Below are positions 57,377-64,000 of a DNA stretch of 64,000 nt, one piece after another (within the stretch, counting starts at the first letter, position 1; every line of letters begins with the position of its first letter). The notes below the pieces were generated by a model that was not told where the DNA came from, ran no database searches, and was given only the letters and a program-made list of their open reading frames with translations. Origin of the DNA: Solanum dulcamara (lineage: Eukaryota > Streptophyta > Magnoliopsida > Solanales > Solanaceae); contig NC_077247.1 of NCBI RefSeq assembly GCF_947179165.1, positions 41,026,935 through 41,090,934 of the forward strand. Reading direction: 5' to 3'. Both the position numbers and the translations under genes were made by a program.

Positions 57377-58540
57377 ATGGTCTGTTTATTTACAGAAGTT
57401 AGAGCACGAAGTTTGGATTTTGGGCATACCCATTTGAAAATGTCTTGGATTCACCATAAAAAAAGTGGTGTCTTTGCACATGCCCCTTCTCCATCTTCCC
57501 CATCTCATTCTTCATTTGGTGCAAGTTCTAATTTTCACAAAGCACCAAGCCTTCCTCCATCTTCTTCTGGGAACAAATTTAGTCCAGCTGTTCTTATCAT
57601 TATAGTCATACTAGCTGTTATCTTTTTCATATCAGGTCTTCTCCACTTGCTTGTTAGATTTCTTATTAAACACCCTTCTTCTTCTTCCTCACCATCATCA
57701 TCTCAGTCTAATAGACAGCCAGAAGTTTCTAGCTCTGAGGCCCTGCAAAGACAATTGCAGCAGCTTTTCCATCAACATGACTCTGGTCTTGATCAAGCTT
57801 TTATTGATGCATTACCTGTCTTTGTGTACAAAGAGGTTGTTGGTCCTACTAAAGAGCCCTTTGATTGTGCTGTTTGTTTGTGTGAATTCTCTGAAAAGGA
57901 CAAGTTGAGATTACTCCCAACTTGCAGCCATGCTTTTCATATCAACTGCATAGATACTTGGCTCGTAACAAATTCAACATGCCCCTTATGTAGAGGAACC
58001 CTTTTCGATCCCGGATTCTTAACTGGTTTTGATTTTGATGACTCCATAGAAGAAGATGGATGTGCTGGTAATAGAGATCATGTGCTGTCTGCTGCTCAGA
58101 AAACAATTGAAATTGAGGAAAGTGTAGTGGATAAAGCAACCTTTCCTGTTAGACTTGGTAAATTTAAAAAATTAAATGTTGGGGCAGAGGAGGGAGAAGG
58201 AGAGAGTAGTAGTAGTAATTTGGATGCTAGGAGATGCTATTCATTGGGATCATATCAGTATGTGGTTGGTGATTTTAATCTTATGGTAGACTTGAGCAGT
58301 GAGCAAAACACGTACAATGTGAAGCTTGCCAAGTTGCGTGAACGGTGTGCCAGTTTATCAATAGAAGGTGATGGGGAAGGGAAAAGGATAGGTATTGGAA
58401 CGAAGACGGATAGCTTCTCCTTTTCCAAGATTTGGCTTTGGTCGAAGAAGGGTAAATTTGCAAGTTCTTCAGAATCTCAATTGGAGAATCCACGTCCTAA
58501 TATGGACTTTCCATGGTTGGCAAAAACAGAAGGCAATTAA
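57377..58540 (+). CDS. ATL-family RING-H2 E3 ubiquitin ligase (ATL46/ATL47-like)
   Basis: Membrane-anchored E3 ligase passing ubiquitin from E2 to substrates; substrates unknown. A single exon gives 387 residues from the ATG at 57377. The in-frame ATG at 57440 (MSWIHHKKSG) is an alternative start 21 codons later. A Ser/Pro-rich region precedes a transmembrane helix (about 71-97, AVLIIIVILAVIFFISGLL), then a GLD-type motif (GLDQAFIDALPVF). The RING-H2 is complete: C164, C167, C183, H185, H188, C191, C202, C205, with the ATL-typical Pro/Trp setting (DTWLVTNSTCPLC). The long C-terminal tail ends PWLAKTEGN. Family placement is certain; closeness to ATL46/47 is from remembered motif similarity. 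A long leader with short upstream ORFs lies between about 56900 and 57376. Confidence 0.92.
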   Translation: MVCLFTEVRARSLDFGHTHLKMSWIHHKKSGVFAHAPSPSSPSHSSFGASSNFHKAPSLPPSSSGNKFSPAVLIIIVILAVIFFISGLLHLLVRFLIKHPSSSSSPSSSQSNRQPEVSSSEALQRQLQQLFHQHDSGLDQAFIDALPVFVYKEVVGPTKEPFDCAVCLCEFSEKDKLRLLPTCSHAFHINCIDTWLVTNSTCPLCRGTLFDPGFLTGFDFDDSIEEDGCAGNRDHVLSAAQKTIEIEESVVDKATFPVRLGKFKKLNVGAEEGEGESSSSNLDARRCYSLGSYQYVVGDFNLMVDLSSEQNTYNVKLAKLRERCASLSIEGDGEGKRIGIGTKTDSFSFSKIWLWSKKGKFASSSESQLENPRPNMDFPWLAKTEGN

Positions 58541-60134
58541 AGGGCATTCTGGTTTGGTTTCTTTGTTGATCTTTTTGTTATATGATGGCATAGATGTAAT
58601 GAGATTCCTTGAGATGCTACATGTTAAAAAGCTTAGATTGTTGAGTTGATCCATACTTGTATGCTGTGATTGCTTGTATTTGATTTTTATCTCTTGTAGT
58701 CCTACAACATATTCATCTCTTCTTGAACCGATTTTCTATTGGAAACAGTTAAAGTCCACGTACATTCCGCCCTTTTTTTTTCGGACCAGTCGTGGGATGA
58801 TACTGAGTATGTTGTTGTTGAAGTCCTACGACAGCTGCCAAAGTTACTTCATATCAATATGGTTAAGAAGCATTCATATATTCAGAAGTATGAGGTTCTA
58901 TCTTTACAGATGATTAGGTAGGGTCAGAGTTGATGCACGATATTGCCTATGTAACAAACGACCTTTAACATGACTAGAAATTGGAAATATAGCTCCTTTA
59001 GAAGTATCCTGTCTGTCCTCAACCATATAAAGCTTGTGTGCTGTTTAATGTTTTTAGAAAAGAAAGGTAGTCTAGATTCTGAGAACAACTGACTGCTGTA
59101 TTTTCCTCATTGTTTTAAACAATTTTTGAGTTAGAGTTGCGTATCGATTGATTTAGTTCGATTTTGAAGTTTTTCGATTTGACTTATTGATTATTGGTTT
59201 AAAGGCATGTCAAACTGTTATAAAATTATTAAGATATTGACTTATCGATTATTGATTTATCAATTATTGGTTCGTTATTGGTTTAACTATTAAGATTTGA
59301 TTTAAAAAACCATTAAAAATCACTTAGAAATAAGATACAAGTCAAATGAATTATGCACATGAGTTGATAAATTGTGTCTTGTTCAAAAGCAAATGTAAAA
59401 TATTGTATAATAATCAAAAATTTGAGATAGCAAAAAATAAAAGTATAAAATCTAAACCTAAGTGAAGAATTTTATATATCGAATGTTGGTAATAAATATA
59501 AATTATTAAGTTACTATTCGGTTATCGGTTAAATCGTTAAAAAAAAATTAAACTGTTAAGAATCGATAATTTGATAATAAAAAATTAAAACTATTACCAA
59601 AATCACTAAACGAATAATTTAATACTGATAAATTAATATCTTTTTTTTTATTCAATTTATCGATTGACTGTGAGCGACTTATTTTAAATCTCAAAAAAGT
59701 GAAACTCCACTAGGTTATCTTGATTCCTAGTAAATGAAAGAAAGATTCTCTTTGTTAGCTGTTTGAACATAATTTTGTTTGTGATGTGATAGTGGTGGGA
59801 TCCAAGAAAGCTGTTTCTGTAGGATTAACCCTTTACTGGAAACCACGAATAGTGGCATCACCATGTCATTTGACTTCTTGAAATAGTCACGGTTAGATTT
59901 CACCCTACTATCTTTATTTTATATTTTTTTGTTCTGCTGCCAAGTAACACTAAACATGGTTAATCTTTACAATTACTAGGTTGATCCCTTGACTATGCCA
60001 TTAACTCTACTTGGGCGGAAGATGTAAATATATCCTTCAACTTTTGTGATTTAGAGTTATATATCACTTGTTAAATAAGTGGCGTACATATATCTTTGCT
60101 TTTTAATAAAGGTAACATATATATATCCTCCGAA
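58541..60134. other. 3' flank of ATL gene and intergenic repeats
   Basis: The 3' UTR runs at least to about 58700. 59110-59690 holds a worn repeat rich in GATTTATCGATTATTGG-like motifs with inverted counterparts. No gene supported. Confidence 0.45.
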
Positions 60135-60464
60135 AGTAAATGTTTGTATGATTTAACTTATTTTAAACAGTCTATAAGTTGAAAATAATTTATAAATTAA
60201 AAAAAAATAAGTTGAGGTAGTTCAATTTATTTTTTTGGGCTTATAAACTATTTTCAATTTATAAGCTGTTTTAGATAAATTAAGCCAAACAAACTTTCAA
60301 CTTATTTTTTTAGCTTATAAACAACTTATAAGCTAAGTCAAATAGATTCAATTATTTTATGGATTTATTTTAAGCACAAAATAATTTTAAGTTGATCAGT
60401 CAAATACTCAAAAAAATTAAAAATAATTTATAAAAAATTTATAAGTCGATCCAAACGGACTCTA
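60135..60464. mobile_element. MITE of the TTTGGATTGACTTATAAG family
   Basis: The right end ATAAGTCGATCCAAACGGACTC is the family's inverted terminus. The interior repeats CTTATAA/TTATAAG motifs as in the copies at 29510 and 54706. The left end is worn. Confidence 0.65.
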
Positions 60465-61423
60465 AATATAATTAGTGTTACTTTGAATTATGGAAATTAA
60501 TCATAGTTTGATAGTTAAAGTATGGTGAATCATTGTGGGAGTTGGGTGCTCAATTCGAAGTGACAATATTTCTGCTTCCTGGTCTTGTTATATATATTAC
60601 GGTATAATAAAAGCAGAAATTAAGCAGCTACATGACGGATGGAAAAGAGAAGAATTGAATAGTAAGTTTGGTGTATTCACGTGGATGGCCTACCAAAAAT
60701 ATGCATCACTCCAGCCATTTGGTAAAGAGAGCAATATTTTCGTAAAAACTTATTCTCAGTGTTTTCAACAAGGTCAAACTCATTGGTGACCCCTTAAAGT
60801 TGGCATCAACTTTCACTTAGACACTTAAACCAGGAGATGTTTATTTTAAACACCTAATGTAAGGGTCTGATGTGTCATGTTGACACTTTTTAAATAATCT
60901 GAAGTTGGAGTCAAGAACGTGTATTACACTTTCGTCCATATGGATTAGTTGACCAATTATATCATGTCAACACTGTCTTCTTTACACGTCATATAGCTTT
61001 AAGATTAAATGGTCAAAAGTTGATCTTCAACACCATTTTCTCTCCATTGTCTCTTCAGTTCAAAGGCGAAACCCATCTTCAAGTTCACCGATCAAAACCT
61101 AGGTAAGTATATGAAAGTTCAATCTTTCTTGATTTTCATTCAATTCTTAGTTAGTACTAACTGTTATGTTAGTTTATGTTGCCAATTTCCAGGTTTAAAG
61201 GTTGAAATCAAGTGTTGGAGATTGCATTTTTGTTGGGCGTTTTGACATTTCTATCAACTACTTCTTGTGTTTGCATGTTTCATCCTTGAAGAAGAAGGTG
61301 TATGTTCTGGTTGTGTCCACTCTCTGTTAGCATTTTTCCACTAAGTTTTTTTTTTTGAAATTGCACTGATAAAGTAAGGGGCTTTTTGAGTATTTCCTTG
61401 TGTTGGGGTCTTCTTTTTGAGAT
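60465..61423 (+). other. 5' portion of the MULE, including a probable leader intron
   Basis: 60786-60900 (GACCCCTTAAAGTTGGCATC...) has the look of a Mutator-like terminal region, though its partner lies beyond the window. AAAACCTAG/GTAAGT at about 61100 is a strong splice donor in the leader of the transposase gene. Nothing is recognised in 60465-60785. Confidence 0.45.
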
Positions 61424-64000
61424 ATGGACGACTATATATTGACATGTTTTCATCATGGGGGTCATGTTATCGCAGACCCTAACCCTATTTACAGAGGATA
61501 AATAGATGTATTTGCCATTGTCATTGATAAATATCATTTTAGCCTTGTCGAGTTTCTTTTATACATTGAAGACCTTGGGTACACAAATGTGAAGGGTTTT
61601 TACAGTCAAAATGAAATTAACAATGAATATGTTCAAGTTACTTCTGATATTCAGTTGTTAGACTATGTGAAAAACTTAATAGCTGGTGATGAATTTCATG
61701 TTTATGTGGTCCATGAAATTGATGAGTTAGAGAAATTGTCAACTCCAGCTGGTCTTTTAGCATGGCCAGACTCTGTTGATATTGGAAATGTGGAGAATGA
61801 GGCTGTTTCAGATGTGAATGAGACTGAGGATATTTCAGATGTGAATGAGTCAGATTTGCATAGTAGTGACCAGATATAAATGTCATTCCTGATGAAGATG
61901 GTTCAGATGTTGATGAAGAATTGAGATCTTTTAGATCTGAAATGAGGAATAAAAGAAATCTTAATCCTAAGAGAAAAAAGAAAGTACCTGAAGAAATACC
62001 AGTAGGTGAAGCTGGTATTGATAGAGGCTTTGAAGATATTGAAAGAAATAAGAAGGATAGATATGTTGGTAGATTAGGAGGAGATGAAGAGTATATTGAT
62101 AACTCAGACTGTGATAGTGATAATAGCACAGATGTGGTAGATGTAGAAGTTGTTAGGGGTGTTGATCAATCAGGAAGAAGGAAGAGTAAAAATGTCAGGT
62201 ATGATGTTGAATGTGAAGTTACTATTTTTGAACTTGAAATGATTTTTAAAAATGCTAAACAATTTAGAAAGGCTTTGATAAATTATGCAGTAGGAAATAA
62301 TTATCAGATTAAGTTAAGGCTTAATGAAATTCATAGAGTGAGGGCTAAATGTAAATTCAAAGAAAAATGCAAATGGTTGTGTTATGGTGCAATTGATAGA
62401 GATTATGATAACTTTTTGATCAAGAACTACCATCCTATACATAAGTGTTCTCCATCAAATAAGAACAAAATGTGTACAAGTAAATTCCTAACAAACAAAT
62501 TCAAGGATGAAATAACTAAACAATCATCCATAAAGATTTGGGAAATACAAGAATTGTGCAGGGAGAAGTTAGAATTGTATGTGGGTAGGACCATCTGTTA
62601 CAAGGCAAAGCTAATGATTCTTAGAGAATCCATGGGTGACTGGAATATGAAATTTGCAAGATTATGTGATTATGCTGAGGTTATAAAATAGACCAATCTT
62701 GATAGTTTTATTTTTTTAATAATGGATAGAGAAACTGCACCAGAAAAGAATTTGTTTGTATACTTCTATGTGTGCTTGGATGCATTGAAAAGGGGGTGGA
62801 AGGAAGGATGTAGAAGAATAATAGGATTTGATGGATGTTTCTTAAAGGGTGCTTGCAAGGGTGAACTTCTAGTAACAGTTGGCAAGAATGGAAACAATTA
62901 GATGTTTCCTATAGCCTAGGCAGTTGTAGATAAGGAAACTACGCATAGTTGGAGTTTCTTTATCAATTACTTGAAAGAGGACATGTAGTTGGGTACTGGA
63001 CAAGGTCTTACTGTGATGGCAGATATGCAAAAGGTAATTACCTATTACATTTGCTAAAGCTATTAGATTATCTATTAAGTATTGAATTGCATTTTATTTT
63101 CTTTGCAGGGTTTTCATGCAACTGTTGATGAACTGCTACCAAATGCTGAAGTTAGAAGGTGTGCTAGACATATTTGGTCTAATTGGAATCAAACCTGAAA
63201 GGGAGAGAAAAGGAGAAAACAATTTTGGAGATGTTCAAAGGCAAGTTTCGAAGTGAAGTTCAAGGATGAGCTTCATAAAATGAGCAAACTTGGTAATGAT
63301 ATTTGTGCTGACTTATTGCATTATCCAAAAGTGTCATGGGTTAGGGAATTCTTTCAAGAGCATTTCAAATGTGATGTAGTTGAAAATAACATGTGTGAGA
63401 CCTTTAACTCATGGATCATATCATGTAGACACAAATCTATAATAATCATGCTGGAGAAAATTAAGAGAAAGATAATGACAAGAACTATGAAAATGATTAA
63501 GTTTGCCAACACCTGAATATCTGATATTGCACCTATGGTGCTAGACTTATCTTAGAGGAGAATAAGGACAAGTCTAGGACATGCAAGGTGCTTTGGAATG
63601 CTGATGTTGGGTTTGAGATTGGAGAAAGAGAGTACAAGTATACAGTTAACTTGGCTGATAGAGTTTGTAGTTGTAGAACTTGACAACTGAGAGGCATTTC
63701 ATGCCAACATGCTATTTCTGCTTTGTGCCACATAGAACAGGAGCCTGACCCTCTTGTGGAGCATTGGTATAAGAAGGATACCTTCTTAAAGGCTTATAGT
63801 CATTTCATCCAACCAATTTCAAATATGAAGATGTGGCCTGAAACTAACAATCCAAGGATTTAACCTCTTGAACCTAACCAATGCTTGACAGACCTGCAAG
63901 AAATAGAAGAAAGGACAAAGATGAACCAAGAAAGAAGTATGGAAAAATGTCCAAACAAAGGGTGAAACAGACTTGCTCCATATGTAAACAATAAGGTCAT
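61424..64000 (+). pseudogene. MuDR-type (Mutator-like) transposase, decayed, runs off the window
   Basis: Begins MDDYILTCFHHGGHV, the N-terminal MuDR domain, with LVEFLLYIEDLGY and an acidic linker. Then comes the DNA-binding region (FKNAKQFRKALINYAVGNNY), and the MULE catalytic domain with IGFDGCFLKG and TVMADMQK supplying the first two acids. A 75-nt GT-AG intron (63034-63108) precedes GFHATVDELLPNAE and CARHIWSNW. A SWIM zinc finger (CSCRT stop QLRGISCQH, near 63670) and the start of a zinc knuckle (CSIC) follow. Broken by stops at 61499, 62689 and several in 62900-63850, and by frameshifts near 61870, 63535 and 63885. Not functional. Confidence 0.9.

Overview
The window is nuclear DNA of a flowering plant, almost certainly a member of the Solanaceae. 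The evidence is AT-rich intergenic DNA, GT-AG introns, several copies of the tRNA-derived TS SINE typical of that family, and plant-specific gene families (SAG101, ATL RING-H2, UVH3). I cannot name the genus. Most of the sequence is transposon-derived. Four protein genes look intact, one noncoding RNA locus is very likely, and at least three gene-like relics are broken.

1-13 kb holds a tandemly expanded polygalacturonase locus. A shared upstream block occurs three times (about 2.3, 4.8 and 9.4 kb). The third copy leads into an intact four-exon gene (10500-12022). The second leads into a pseudogene whose 5' end is replaced by a Ty1-copia fragment and whose exons 3 and 4 are fused by a deletion. 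The first has no gene behind it. A 140-bp LTR end opens the window, followed by a palindromic repeat and a 0.9-kb foldback element.

13-27 kb is mainly repeats: a 3.0-kb non-autonomous CACTA element with a nested SINE, MITEs, SINEs and microsatellites. Inside it, at 20187-20210, lies a textbook target mimic of miR166: the miRNA-complementary sequence with a three-base bulge exactly opposite miRNA positions 10/11. It sits in an otherwise non-repetitive stretch with only a small ORF and marks a probable regulatory noncoding RNA.

27-31 kb carries SAG101 on the minus strand, a lipase-like EDS1 partner in plant immunity. It has four exons and 576 residues, and a hAT-type element has inserted exactly at its stop codon. 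33.7-41.8 kb is an old LTR retrotransposon with 2.3-kb LTRs and a non-coding interior.

42.8-52.5 kb is the plant XPG/RAD2 nuclease UVH3 for nucleotide excision repair: 15 exons, 1552 residues, catalytic acids, UIM and PIP box all visible. 52.5-56.5 kb is again repeats, including a foldback element with a perfect 9-bp target duplication nested in an older MITE and a perfect 25-bp inverted repeat. 57.4-58.5 kb is an intact ATL-type RING-H2 ubiquitin ligase gene, with a cluster of site II and E2F-like motifs about 0.8 kb upstream. The right end (about 60.8-64 kb) is a decayed MuDR transposase whose stop codons fall mostly at expected tryptophan positions.

The genes are functionally unrelated (cell wall, immunity, DNA repair, protein turnover); I see no operon-like or clustered pathway logic.
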